DNA from: JAEMQF01 sp963775015
Lineage (GTDB): Bacteria; Pseudomonadota; Gammaproteobacteria; Burkholderiales; Burkholderiaceae_C
Length of the DNA: 64,000 bases
Direction of reading: 5' to 3'
Assembly (NCBI GenBank): GCA_963775015.1
Contig: CAVZHI010000005.1
Span: forward strand, 186,001-250,000
The translations under genes and the position numbers were made by a program. This document shows positions 39,311 through 48,344 of the stretch, one piece after another (position 1 is the first letter of the stretch; each line of letters opens with the position of its first letter). Under the pieces are notes generated by a model. It had not been told where the DNA came from, searched no databases, and was given only the letters and a program-made list of their open reading frames with translations.

Positions 39311-40588
39311 TCAATCGGCCAGCGCCCGAGCGCTCGATGCGCGCGTGCCACTCGAGCCAGAAGGCGCGGATCTGCGCTTCGTCGTCATACGACGGCTGCT
39401 CCTTGGCCATGCCTCTGGAGATGTCGTTCCACGCCGCTTCGCGCGAATTTTCGTAACCGCGCTGGCATTGCTGGAGCGCTTCCACGTCGTCGGGCGTGGC
39501 AAAACCTCCGGGCCCGAGGAACTCGAGAAAGTTCTCCAGGCGCGCCTTGCGCGACCACGCGCCTTCGTTGGCAGGCGCGAGCGTCCAGGCGTTGACGTGC
39601 ATGTTGTCCGGCGCGACGGGGTAGAAGGTTCGCACCGTGATCGCCATGATGTCGTTCACGACCAGGTTCGGGAAGATGAGCAGGTTGCGATTCTTCAGCG
39701 CGATGCGCTGCGCGCGCTCCGGCCCGAAGCGTGCGTGAGGTCGGCGACGCGCTGCGCGACGTCGGCCTTGCCTTCCTCGCCCCACGCCGGAATCCACTGC
39801 GCCGATCGGCCGGCCCCACGGCGCCGCGTATTCGACGACGCCGTGGCCGTTGCCCAGATCGCGGCCGACGCCCGACAGCGGCACCGCGGCGAGCGCGCCC
39901 GCCGTGCCCTTCAGGTAGTCGAGGTAGCTCGCATGCGTCGTCGCCGCGTGGTAGCCGTCGATGCTGTTCTCGACGAGCAGTTTCCAGTTCGCGCGGATGC
40001 TGTATTCCTGCGTGCCGCCGAGGATCGCCATGCCGCCCTCGGCGTGGTCGGCAGACGATGTCCAGGTACTCGCGCGCGTTGCCGAGGTAGGTCGGCAGGT
40101 CGACGATGTCCTTGTCGAACGAGATGAAATGGAAGCCGCGGTACTCGGCCAGGCGCGGCGCCGGAACCAGGTTCGCGCCGCCGTCGGCGTTGAAGCCTTC
40201 GCAGTACGCTTCCTGCCCCGGCTGGCTTTTCAGGCTGCCGTCCGAGCCGAACACCCAGCCGTGATAGAAACACTGGAACGACTTCGCCGTTCCGGCGCGC
40301 TCGCGGCACACCGTCGCGCCGCGGTGCGGGCAGGTGTTCATGAGGGCGTTGACGCGCCCGTCGGCGTCGCGGTTGAAGATCAGGTTCCGCCCGCGCGACG
40401 CTGCGGGTGACGAACTGGCCCGGCTTCGCGACTTCGGACGCGTGGCCGAGGTAGAGCCAACACCGGTTGAAGATCGCCTCGCGCTCGGCCTCGAACACGT
40501 CGGCATCGACGAACGACGTGCGCGGCACGCGGAACAGGCCACGGCTGCGGTCGACGTGGAGTTTGATCACCGGGCGCAAGTCCCTCAT
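39311..40588 (-). CDS. Ring-hydroxylating dioxygenase alpha subunit (several frameshifts)
   Basis: The catalytic subunit of a Rieske non-haem iron oxygenase. It starts MRDLRPVIKLHVDRSRGLFR. The Rieske cluster is in NTCPHRGATVC (Cys86-x-His88) and FQCFYHGWVFG (Cys106-x2-His109). The mononuclear iron site is ENSIDGYHAATTH. Frame changes near 40398, 40053, 39805, 39730 and 39320 must be bridged; the pieces then join into one conserved protein of about 425 residues ending ALAD. The start overlaps the CoA-transferase stop (ATGA at 40588-40585). It belongs to the benzoate/toluate/p-cumate-like group; the true substrate is unknown. Confidence 0.86.
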
Positions 40589-41813
40589 CGCGAGCCTGCG
40601 GGTGCTGCACCGGGCAGGACCATGCCCTCGGCGCGCAGCACGTCGATCTGGGACTTGCTGTAACCGAGTTCGGCCAGGATCTCGTCGCGTGCTCGCCGAA
40701 CAGCGGCGGCCTGCTCCCCGGCCGGCCGGGGTTCGCCGAGAGCTTGACCGGAATGCCGAGCGAGCGGTGGCCATCGTGATCGACCGCCATCGCGCGGTGC
40801 GTCGCGTGCGCTTGGGCAAACGCCTGCGGCACGCTGTTGACGGGGCCGGCGGGGACGCCCTTGCGCATCAGTTGCTCGCACAGGTCGGCGACCTGGTACG
40901 TCGCCAGCGTGCCTTCGAGCTCGGCGCGCAGCGCAGCGCGGTTTTCGACGCGCCCACGGTTGTTCGCGAAGCGCGGATCGGCCGCCAGGTCGGGGCGCGC
41001 GACGCAGGCGCAAAAGCGCTGGAACTGGCCGTCGTTGACGACGCCGAGGAACACCTCGCCGTCGCTCGCCGCGTAGCGGTCGTAGGGCGAGATGTTCGGG
41101 TGCGCGCTGCCCAGGCGTTGCGGCGTCTGGCCCGACGCCATCCAGTTTGCTGCGTGCGGCAGGAGCATGCTCAAGCCCGTGTCGAAGAGCGTCGCCTCGA
41201 CGCGTTGGCCGGTGCCGCTCTTCTCGCGCGCGGCGTGTGCGAGCAGCACGCCGACCATCGCGTTGTAGCCGGTGAGGAAGTCGACGACCGGAATGCCGAC
41301 GCGCAGCGGCCCGGAATCGGGGGTGCCGTTGATGCTCATCACGCCGCACATCGCTTGCAGCACCGCGTCGTAACCCGGCAGACCGCCGAGCGGCCCGTCG
41401 GCGCCGAAGCCCGAGATGCCGCAGTAGATGAGGCGCGGATGGCGCGGCGCGAGCACCGCCTCGTAGCCGAGGCCCCACTTCTCCATCGTTCCGGGCAGGA
41501 AGTTCTCGATCAGCACGTCGGCGCCTGCGATGAGTTTTTCCACCACGGCGCGCCCGCCGGCGCGCGACAAGTCCAGACCGATCGAACGTTTGCCGCGATT
41601 CAACGCGCCGAAGTAAGCGGCCTGACCAGCGGCGTCGAACGGCGGGCCGAACTGGCGCGTTTCGTCGCCGCCGGGGGGCTCGACCTTGATCACTTGTGCG
41701 CCATGGTCGGCGAGCATCTGCGCGCAGAGTGGCCCGGCAAGAACGCGCGACAGGTCGACGACACGCAGCCCCGCAAGCGCGGGGGTCGGGGCTGGGCTGG
41801 GCGGGATCGGCAT
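40585..41813 (-). CDS. Family III CoA-transferase (one frameshift)
   Basis: A CaiB/BaiF-type CoA-transferase that moves CoA between acyl groups. It starts MPIPPSPAPTPALAGLRVVD at 41813. Family motifs are RVLAGPLCAQMLADHGAQVI, KVEPPGGDETRQFGPPF, DLSRAGGRAVVEKLIAGADV (with the catalytic Asp region DLS) and GFGADGPLGGLPGYDAVLQA. One missing base near 40690 near the C-terminus must be bridged to reach RDEILAELGYSKSQIDVLRA and the stop at 40585. That stop overlaps the dioxygenase alpha start as ATGA, so the transferase and oxygenase are translated together. Substrates are not shown. Confidence 0.9.
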
Positions 41814-42054
41814 GGCGTGACTCTTGCGGGTGCGACGCCCGAGCATAGCGCTCAGCGTGACGTCGCCACGCGCCGCACCCATGCTTGGAATTCCGAAGTG
41901 CTTGGACCGCGACGGCGCAATCTGTCAGTTCACGCTGTCAATCTGGCAAGACGAGCCGCAAGGCGCGACAAGACTGCTGCTTCCGCTTGGCATGCCTTCC
42001 CGGGACACTGATGCCATCGCATTGCAACGCGATTCGACCCGGGAGAACGCAGTC

Positions 42055-43155
42055 ATGTCACGCAGTCCGAACCCCAAGACGCTGTACCTCAGCGCGCCGC
42101 AGATGATCCGCCTCGTGCGGCGCAAGGGCTTGTCGGCGTGCATCGCCGGCGTGGCGAAGCAGATCGAGAGCGACTTCCTGCGCTGGAATCAGTTCGACAA
42201 GAGCGCGCGTGTCGCGAGCCATTCACCCGAGGGCGTGATCGAGCTGATGCCGATTGCCGACGCGTCGCAGTTTGCGTTCAAGTATGTCAACGGGCACCCG
42301 AAGAACACGCACGTCGGTTTGCCGACAGTGATGGCGTTCGGCGTGCTCGCCGACGTCGACAGCGGCGCGCCGCGCTTCATCTCCGAGCTGACGCTCACGA
42401 CGGCGATTCGCACCGCCGCCATGTCGGCGCTCGCGGCGCGAGTTCTCGCGCGGCCGGCAAGCCGGCGCATGGCGCTGATCGGCAACGGTGCCCAAAGCGA
42501 ATTCCAGGCACTTGCGTTTCGCGATCTGGTAGGGCGTGCGCGAACTGCGCTGTTCGACACCGACCCCGCAGCCAGCGCCAAGCTGGCGCGCGAATCTGCT
42601 GCGGCCAGGCCTGCACGTGCAGATTCTGCGCCAGCACGGCCGAAGCCGTGCGCGGAGCCGACATCGTGACGACCGTGACCGCCGACAAGACGCACGCGGC
42701 GATCCTCACGCCCGAGATGATCGAACCCGGCATGCACATCAACGCCGTCGGCGGCGATTGCCCGGGCAAGACCGAACTGCACCCGGGCGTGCTGCGCAGC
42801 GCGCAGCGTGTTTGTCGAGTTCGAGCCGCAGACGCGAATCGAAGGCGACCTGCAGCAGATGCCTGCCGACTTCCCCGTCACCGAGTTCTGTGGCGCGTGC
42901 TGGCCGGGCACGGCGCCAGGGCGCACCGGCGCTGCCCAAGTGACGTTGTTCGACTCGGTGGGTTTTGCGCTCGAAGACTTCGCCGCGCTCACGTTCATGC
43001 GCGACGCGGCGCTCGAACTGGGTTTCGGCGAGACGATCGAACTGATTCCCTTCGCACCAGACCCGAAGAACCTGTTCGGCCTTCTCGGCGACGCGCCCGA
43101 ACTTGGATCGCGACGCTCTGCGGCGCACGACCGCCGGGTGAGCGTCGCGGCCTGA
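42055..43155 (+). CDS. Ornithine cyclodeaminase family protein (several frameshifts)
   Basis: A protein of the ornithine cyclodeaminase/mu-crystallin family, which use NAD to make proline from ornithine or reduce imines. It starts MSRSPNPKTLYLSAPQMIRL with GGGAG before it. FAFKYVNGHPKNTHVGLPTV and ELTLTTAIRTAAMSALAARV contain substrate residues, and MALIGNGAQSEFQALAF is the nucleotide-binding turn. Between about 42533 and 42815 the frame changes at least three times, after which AILTPEMIEPGMHINAVGGD and PADFPVTEFCGACWPGTAPG continue the family to 43155. It is the only gene between the two leftward aromatic operons that reads right. Confidence 0.8.
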
Positions 43156-43159
43156 CGCA

Positions 43160-44053
43160 TCAGGCCGCTGGAGCCTGAGCCGCGGCCTCCGGCGCGAGCT
43201 GCAACAAGCGCATCGCGTTGCGCTTCAGGATCAACGGTTTCACCTCGTCCTTGAACCCCGCCTGCTCGAAGTCGGCGAGCCAGCGGTCGGGCGTGATGAG
43301 CGGGAAGTCGCTGCCGAACAGGATGCGGTCCTTCAGCAGCGTGTTCGCGTACTGCACGAGCTGCGGCGCAAAGTACTTCGGGCTCCAGCCCGACAGGTCG
43401 ATCCAGATGTTGGGCTTGTGCATGGCGAGCGACAGCGCCTCGTCCTGCCAGGGCCAGCTCGGGTGCGCGATCACGATCTGCATGTCGGGGAACGCGAGCG
43501 CCACGTCTTCGAGCAGCATCGGGTTCGAGTTCTGCAAGCGCAGGCCACCGCCGCAGCGCATCCCCGAGCCGATTCCCGAATGCCCGCTGTGGAAGATCGC
43601 CGGCAGCTTGTATTCGTTGATGACTTCGTAGATCGGCCAGGCCATCTTGTCGGCGGGCAGAAAGCCCTGCACCGTGGGGTGGAACTTGAAGCCCTTCACG
43701 CCGTGCTGTTCGACCAGACGGCGCGCTTCGCGCCCGCCCATTTTGCCCTTGTGCGGGTCGATGCTGCCGAAGGCGATCATGATGTCGCTGTTGGCCGCGG
43801 CGGCGTCGGCGATCTCTTCGTTCGTGATGCGCGCACGGCCCATCTGCGATTCGGCGTCGACGGTGAAGTTGACGAAGCCGATTTTCTTTTCGCGATAGAA
43901 GGCGATCGTCTCGTCCATCGTCGGGCGGCGGCTCGAGCGGAAGTACTTGTCCGCGGCGCGGTCGTACTCCTCGCCGTAGCTGTCGAAGGGGTTGCGGCAA
44001 GACACCTCGAGGTGCGTGTGGGTGTCGATCGCGATGAGGTTCGTCGTGTCCAT
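43160..44053 (-). CDS. Amidohydrolase family protein
   Basis: A 297-residue metal-dependent hydrolase of the amidohydrolase 2 group, which includes decarboxylases and hydratases of aromatic breakdown. Metal ligands are in AIDTHTHLE, FHSGHSGIGSG, IAHPSWPWQDEAL and FGSDFPLITPD. It has no signal peptide. It ends four bases from the ornithine cyclodeaminase gene and follows the crotonase-like gene by 47 bases on the same strand. Decarboxylation or hydrolysis of an aromatic-derived acid is possible; nothing fixes the substrate. Confidence 0.85.
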   Translation of the reverse strand: MDTTNLIAIDTHTHLEVSCRNPFDSYGEEYDRAADKYFRSSRRPTMDETIAFYREKKIGFVNFTVDAESQMGRARITNEEIADAAAANSDIMIAFGSIDPHKGKMGGREARRLVEQHGVKGFKFHPTVQGFLPADKMAWPIYEVINEYKLPAIFHSGHSGIGSGMRCGGGLRLQNSNPMLLEDVALAFPDMQIVIAHPSWPWQDEALSLAMHKPNIWIDLSGWSPKYFAPQLVQYANTLLKDRILFGSDFPLITPDRWLADFEQAGFKDEVKPLILKRNAMRLLQLAPEAAAQAPAA

Positions 44054-44100
44054 GGCAGTCTCTTTGTGTTGCAGGCGCGCTGCGGTTGCGGCGTGCGCGG

Positions 44101-44895
44101 TTAGGCGCCGGTGAAACGCGCCGGCCGCCGCTGCGCGAAAGCGTCGCGACCTTCGGCGAAATCGGTGCTGCGGCTCGCGCGCGCTTCGCGTTCGCGCAAC
44201 TGCGCCTCATCGAATTGGCCCATCGAAATTTCATTCAGCGACTGCTTCGTCAACTGCGCCGCGAGTGGCGCCAGGCCTGCAACCGTGTCCACCAGTGCTG
44301 CGACGGCGGAGTCGAAACCCGCCTCGTCCTGCACGCTCGCGAACAAGCCCGCGGCGGCGAGTTCTTCGATCGGCAAGGCCGACGCGGTGAGGAACGCGCG
44401 CTGCGCCAACCCCAGGCCCAGGCGCGAGACATAACGCTGCAAGCCGCTCGCGTAGTAGTGCAATCCCAGTGCCGCGGCGGGCATGCGAAATTCAGTTCCC
44501 GCCAGGGCGACTCGCAGGTCGCACGCGAGCATCAGATCCGTGGCGCCGCCGTAGACGCTGCCGCGCAAGGCGCACACGGTGATCGGCCGCAGGCGCGCCA
44601 GCGTTTGCGGAACGCGCTCGAAGAGCAGCGGGTCATGGTGGTCGTTGTCGAACCCGGCGACGTGGTAGCCGGCGCAGAACACGGGCTTGCGCTGGCCTTG
44701 CGTGGACGCAGCAAGGACGACGACGCGCACCGCAGTTTCGGCGTCGACGCGCGCAAAGTGCTGCAGCAGCGCGTGCAGGTCTTCGTCGTGCAGGCTGTTG
44801 CGCTGCGACGGCCGGCGGAGCACGATCGTCGCCACCGGTCCGTCGATGGCGAGGCTCGGCGGGCCTTCGTCGGCGCGCGAATTCGGTTTGGTCAT
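44101..44895 (-). CDS. Crotonase-superfamily protein without the usual catalytic glutamates
   Basis: A 264-residue enoyl-CoA hydratase/isomerase-fold protein. The oxyanion region is FCAGYHVAGFDND and the second half GSVYGGATDLMLACDLRVAL. At the two positions that hold catalytic Glu in classic hydratases, this protein has a Thr/Asp stretch (GGATDLM) and a non-acidic segment (AAALGLHYYASGLQRY). Ordinary hydration is therefore unlikely; isomerase, hydrolase or decarboxylase activity on a CoA ester is possible. It lies between the Lrp regulator and the amidohydrolase. Confidence 0.8.
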   Translation of the reverse strand: MTKPNSRADEGPPSLAIDGPVATIVLRRPSQRNSLHDEDLHALLQHFARVDAETAVRVVVLAASTQGQRKPVFCAGYHVAGFDNDHHDPLLFERVPQTLARLRPITVCALRGSVYGGATDLMLACDLRVALAGTEFRMPAAALGLHYYASGLQRYVSRLGLGLAQRAFLTASALPIEELAAAGLFASVQDEAGFDSAVAALVDTVAGLAPLAAQLTKQSLNEISMGQFDEAQLREREARASRSTDFAEGRDAFAQRRPARFTGA

Positions 44896-44914
44896 GTCGG
44901 TGCGTCAGGCCTGC

Positions 44915-45334
44915 TCAACGGTAAGTCGCGAGCAGGATGCTCGTTTCAGTGTTCGCGATGCCCTTGATGAGGCGCACGCGCTCGAGCACCGCCGAGAGTT
45001 CGGCGTTCGACGCGGCGCGCAACTCGGCGAGCAGGTCCCAGCGGCCGTTCGTGTCGTGCAACGCGGCGACGCCGGGCTCGCCGAGCAGGCTCGCCATCAC
45101 GGCGCGCGTCTGATTCCCTTCGACCAGAACGCCCATCCAGGCGCGGATCTGGTTCGGCTCGGCGTCGGGCCGCAGGCGCACGCTGTAGCCGACGATGACA
45201 TGCTCGTCTTCGAGCTTGCGCAGCCGGTTCGTGACCGTGCCGCGCGACACGCCGAGCTTGCCGGCGAGCGTCGCGATCGAAGCGCGTGCGTCTTTGCGCA
45301 GGAGCGAGATGAGTTGGCGGTCGGTGTCGTCCAT
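44915..45334 (-). CDS. Lrp/AsnC family transcriptional regulator
   Basis: A 139-residue regulator. The N-terminal HTH is RASIATLAGKLGVSRGTVTN, followed by RLRKLEDEHVIVGYSVRLRP. The C-terminal RAM domain (AWMGVLVEGNQTRAVMASLL, TNGRWDLLAELRAASNAELS) binds an amino acid-type ligand. It is 19 bases from the crotonase-like gene and may control it, the amidohydrolase and the nearby ornithine cyclodeaminase. Lrp proteins often regulate an adjacent amino acid gene, which here would be the cyclodeaminase. This is inference from position. Confidence 0.92.
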   Translation of the reverse strand: MDDTDRQLISLLRKDARASIATLAGKLGVSRGTVTNRLRKLEDEHVIVGYSVRLRPDAEPNQIRAWMGVLVEGNQTRAVMASLLGEPGVAALHDTNGRWDLLAELRAASNAELSAVLERVRLIKGIANTETSILLATYR

Positions 45335-45396
45335 GGCGTGGCGGCGAGTATGCCGCGTGCCGGGCTGGGCGCGGAGTTCCTCGCGTCAATCCAGCG

Positions 45397-46947
45397 TCAG
45401 CGCCCGTCGCGGCGGCGGCGCAACCAGGGGCTGACCCGGTAGCGCTCGCCGCGGTAGTGGGCGTCGAGCGTGTCGAGAACCTGCATCACGCCGCTCGCGC
45501 CCCAGGATTCGAGCCACTCGAAGGGGCCGGCAGGGTAGTTGACGCCGAGTTTCATCGCCGCGTTGGCGCCATCGGGGGTGCAAACGCCTTGCAGCACAGC
45601 GTCTGCGGCTTCGTTGATGAGCATCGCGAGAGTGCGCGTGACGATCAGTCCCGGGGTGTCGGCTACCTGTTGCGGCGTGAAGCCGAACGCCAAGAGCCAG
45701 GCAGCGGACTGGGCGCGCCAGTCGGCGCCGGCCCGATCGGCGACTGAATAAGCCAGTGGCGCTGTGGGGGGCGCGGCGGGCTGTACCCAGGGGCGATCGA
45801 AGATTGCGATCTCGGCGCTTCCGAGTGCGCTGGCGCACTCGTTCGCGGTACGCCCGTCGCTCAGCATGAGTCGCGCGCCGTTCACGGCGAGGCCGGTCCA
45901 ATCGCTTTCGCGAATCCGGCTGACGCGGCGTGCCGCCGCGGCTTCGGGGCTCGACGCCAGATGAGCCTGCACGGCCGCTTCGAGCCAGTCGGCAATCGCA
46001 CCCGAGCCGTGCACCGTCGCGTCGCCCGGGTCCAACCGCGCCTCGCGAGCCGGCGCAACCGCTGCTGGCGTCACGCCCGGGTGCGCATAGAAGCCCTGAC
46101 CGCTCTTGCGGCCGAGCAGGCCGCCGTCGACCATCTCGCGCTGCACCAGCGACGGCGCGTAGCGCTTGTCGAAGAAGTTCGCCTCGAATACCGATTGCGT
46201 GACGGCGAAATTCGTGTCGTGGCCGATCAGGTCCATCAGCTCGCACGGCCCCATGCGAAACCCTGCGCCGCGCAGGCAGGTGTCGAGCACATCGGGCGTG
46301 GTGGCTCGTTCCAGGAGCAGCGCGAGCGCCTCGGCGTAATACGGGCGCGCGATGCGGTTCACGATGAACCCCGGCGTCGAGCGTGCGTGCACCGGTACCT
46401 TGCCCCAGGCTTTGCTCAACTCGAAGATCGCCGCGGCGACGTCGGCCGAAGTGCGCAGGCCCGACACGACTTCGACGAGTTTCATCTGCGGCACGGGGTT
46501 GAAAAAGTGCATGCCGACGAGACGCTGCGGGTGCTTCAGCCCGTTTGCGATCGCGGTGATCGAGAGCGACGAGGTGTTGCTCGCGAGCACGCAATCGGCG
46601 CCGACCGATTCTTCGAGCTCGCGGAACAGGGCTCGTTTTGCGTCGAGGTTCTCGACGATCGCTTCAACGACCAGGCGTACCGTGCTGCAAGCCGGCCCGA
46701 GAGACTGCACCGGTTCGATTCGCGCCAGAAGTTGCGTCACCGCTTCTGCGTCGAACTTGCCTTTGGCGACCAGGCCGTCCAGGCCGGCGCGCAGCTTCGT
46801 CAGCGCCGCGTCGGCAGCGCCGGGGCGCGTGTCGAACAGCATCACGCGGTGCCCGGCCATCGCGGCGACCTGGGCGATTCCCGCGCCCATGATTCCTGCG
46901 CCCACCACGAGCACGGGGGCAGACCGCAGATCCGGGGCCGCAGCCAT
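45397..46947 (-). CDS. 3-hydroxyacyl-CoA dehydrogenase, PaaH type
   Basis: A 516-residue protein with two C-terminal dehydrogenase modules, as in the phenylacetate enzyme PaaH (3-hydroxyadipyl-CoA dehydrogenase). The NAD motif is VLVVGAGIMGAGIAQVAAMA. Catalytic motifs are ASNTSSLSITAIANGLKHPQ and GMHFFNPVPQMKLVEVV (His-Glu pair). The second copy is near GVNYPAGPFEWLESWGASGV. The start overlaps the boxA stop as TGATG, so it is translated with the box genes. After Box ring opening, 3-hydroxyadipyl-CoA is a known intermediate, and this enzyme would oxidise it. Confidence 0.92.
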   Translation of the reverse strand: MAAAPDLRSAPVLVVGAGIMGAGIAQVAAMAGHRVMLFDTRPGAADAALTKLRAGLDGLVAKGKFDAEAVTQLLARIEPVQSLGPACSTVRLVVEAIVENLDAKRALFRELEESVGADCVLASNTSSLSITAIANGLKHPQRLVGMHFFNPVPQMKLVEVVSGLRTSADVAAAIFELSKAWGKVPVHARSTPGFIVNRIARPYYAEALALLLERATTPDVLDTCLRGAGFRMGPCELMDLIGHDTNFAVTQSVFEANFFDKRYAPSLVQREMVDGGLLGRKSGQGFYAHPGVTPAAVAPAREARLDPGDATVHGSGAIADWLEAAVQAHLASSPEAAAARRVSRIRESDWTGLAVNGARLMLSDGRTANECASALGSAEIAIFDRPWVQPAAPPTAPLAYSVADRAGADWRAQSAAWLLAFGFTPQQVADTPGLIVTRTLAMLINEAADAVLQGVCTPDGANAAMKLGVNYPAGPFEWLESWGASGVMQVLDTLDAHYRGERYRVSPWLRRRRDGR

Positions 46948-48230
46948 CAGTAGGTCTCCAAATGCAGGCGGCCTTCTTTCTTCAGCGCCGTTGCCACGCT
47001 GTCCCAGGGCAGGCCGGCTTGCTGGGCGATGTCGCGCAGGGCGAGCACGACGCCTTCTTCCATGCTTTTCAGGCCGCACACGTAGAAGAAGGAGTCGCCG
47101 TCGCGCAGCAGCGCAGCGACGTCGGCGGCGCGTTCGCGCATCACGTCTTGCACGTAGCGCTTCTTCTTGCCGGCCTCGCGCGAGAATGCGAAGTTGATGT
47201 CGATGAAGTCTTTCGGCAGACTTTGCAGCGGGCCGAAGTAGGGCAGTTCTTCCTTGGTTCTTGCGCCGAAGAAGAGCATCAGCTTGCCGCCTTCGAATTT
47301 TCCCGACGCTCGCAGGCGGCGCCGCCACTCCGTCATCGCGCGCATTGGCGCGCTGCCGGTGCCGGTGCAGATCATGACGATGTTCGAGCGCGGGTGATTC
47401 GGCATGAGGAAGCTCGCGCCGAACGGGCCGATCACCTGGACCTTGTCGCCGACTTTCAGGTCGCACATGTAGTTGCTCGCGACGCCGCGCACGGGGCGGC
47501 CCTGGTGGTCTTCGAGGACGCGCTTGATCGTCAGCGAGACGTTGTTGTAGCCGGGCCGCTCGCCATTGCGCGGGCTGGCGATCGAATACTGGCGCGGGTG
47601 GTGCGGCCGGCCGCTGCCGTCGACCCCCGGCGGGATGACGGCGATCGATTGGCCCTCGAGCACCGGAAACGGCATGGCTCCGAAGTCGAGCACGACGTGG
47701 TGCGTGTCGTACTCCTTGCCGACTTCGGTGACGCGCACGTTGCCGACGACGCTCGCAGTGATGGACTTTTCCGCCGCCTTCGGGCCGTACAGGTTCGTGT
47801 AGGCGTGCGCGGCAGACCAGGGCGGGAGCGTGGCGCCGAACTGTGCGCTGTTGAAAGCATCGACGTCGCTGCCGGCGGTGGGTGCCGGCGCGGGCGCGGA
47901 CTCTATCTGACTCAGCGACTCGACGCTGACGCCCTGCGCGGCGAGTTCCTCGGCGCTCAGTTCAGGAGGCAGTGTGTCCCAAAGCAGTTGATCTTCGACG
48001 CTGTGCGCCTTGATTCGCGGCATGGTGCGCCAGTTGTCGATCGAGCCGGTGGGGCAGGGCGCGATGCACGCCATGCACAGGTTGCACTTGGCCGCGTCGA
48101 CGACATAGTTGCGCGAATCGTGCGTGATCGCCTGCACCGGGCAAGTGGCCTCGCAGGTGTTGCAGCGGATGCAGATCTCGGGGTCGATCAGGTGCTGCTT
48201 GATGATGACATTGCTGTCGGCCAGGTCCAT
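46947..48230 (-). CDS. boxA: Benzoyl-CoA 2,3-epoxidase reductase subunit BoxA
   Basis: The 427-residue reductase that takes electrons from NADPH to the BoxB epoxidase. Two 4Fe-4S motifs lie at residues about 20-65: CIRCNTCEATCP and CNLCMACIAPCPTGS. The FAD site is HPRQYSIASPRNG and the nucleotide site VMICTGTGSAPMRAMTEW. The C-terminus is the conserved LKKEGRLHLETY. The start at 48230 (MDLADSNVIIKQHLIDPEIC) has GGAG before it. It lies 114 bases after boxB, with a repeat element between, and couples to the PaaH-type gene. Confidence 0.97.
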   Translation of the reverse strand: MDLADSNVIIKQHLIDPEICIRCNTCEATCPVQAITHDSRNYVVDAAKCNLCMACIAPCPTGSIDNWRTMPRIKAHSVEDQLLWDTLPPELSAEELAAQGVSVESLSQIESAPAPAPTAGSDVDAFNSAQFGATLPPWSAAHAYTNLYGPKAAEKSITASVVGNVRVTEVGKEYDTHHVVLDFGAMPFPVLEGQSIAVIPPGVDGSGRPHHPRQYSIASPRNGERPGYNNVSLTIKRVLEDHQGRPVRGVASNYMCDLKVGDKVQVIGPFGASFLMPNHPRSNIVMICTGTGSAPMRAMTEWRRRLRASGKFEGGKLMLFFGARTKEELPYFGPLQSLPKDFIDINFAFSREAGKKKRYVQDVMRERAADVAALLRDGDSFFYVCGLKSMEEGVVLALRDIAQQAGLPWDSVATALKKEGRLHLETY

Positions 48231-48261
48231 GCGTGTCTCCGTTGGCGCAGGCGGCAAGATT

Positions 48262-48336
48262 GTCATCCCGACGCAAGTCGGGATCCACCGGTTGATGACC
48301 TGCGCAGAGTGGATCCCGGCTTTCGCCGGAATGACG
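48262..48336. repeat. Inverted-repeat intergenic element, copy 2
   Basis: GTCATCCCGACGCAAGTCGG at the left folds on itself, and the right end GTGGATCCCGGCTTTCGCCG does too; the outer GTCAT and ATGAC ends are inverted. The element is 75 bases. It lies between boxB and boxA. Confidence 0.8.
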
Positions 48337-48344
48337 CTCCGGTG

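Noticed and set aside
48262..48336. The inverted-repeat element between boxB and boxA as an intrinsic terminator
   Set aside because: It has no T tract and the same element lies inside other operons, so it is treated as a dispersed repeat.
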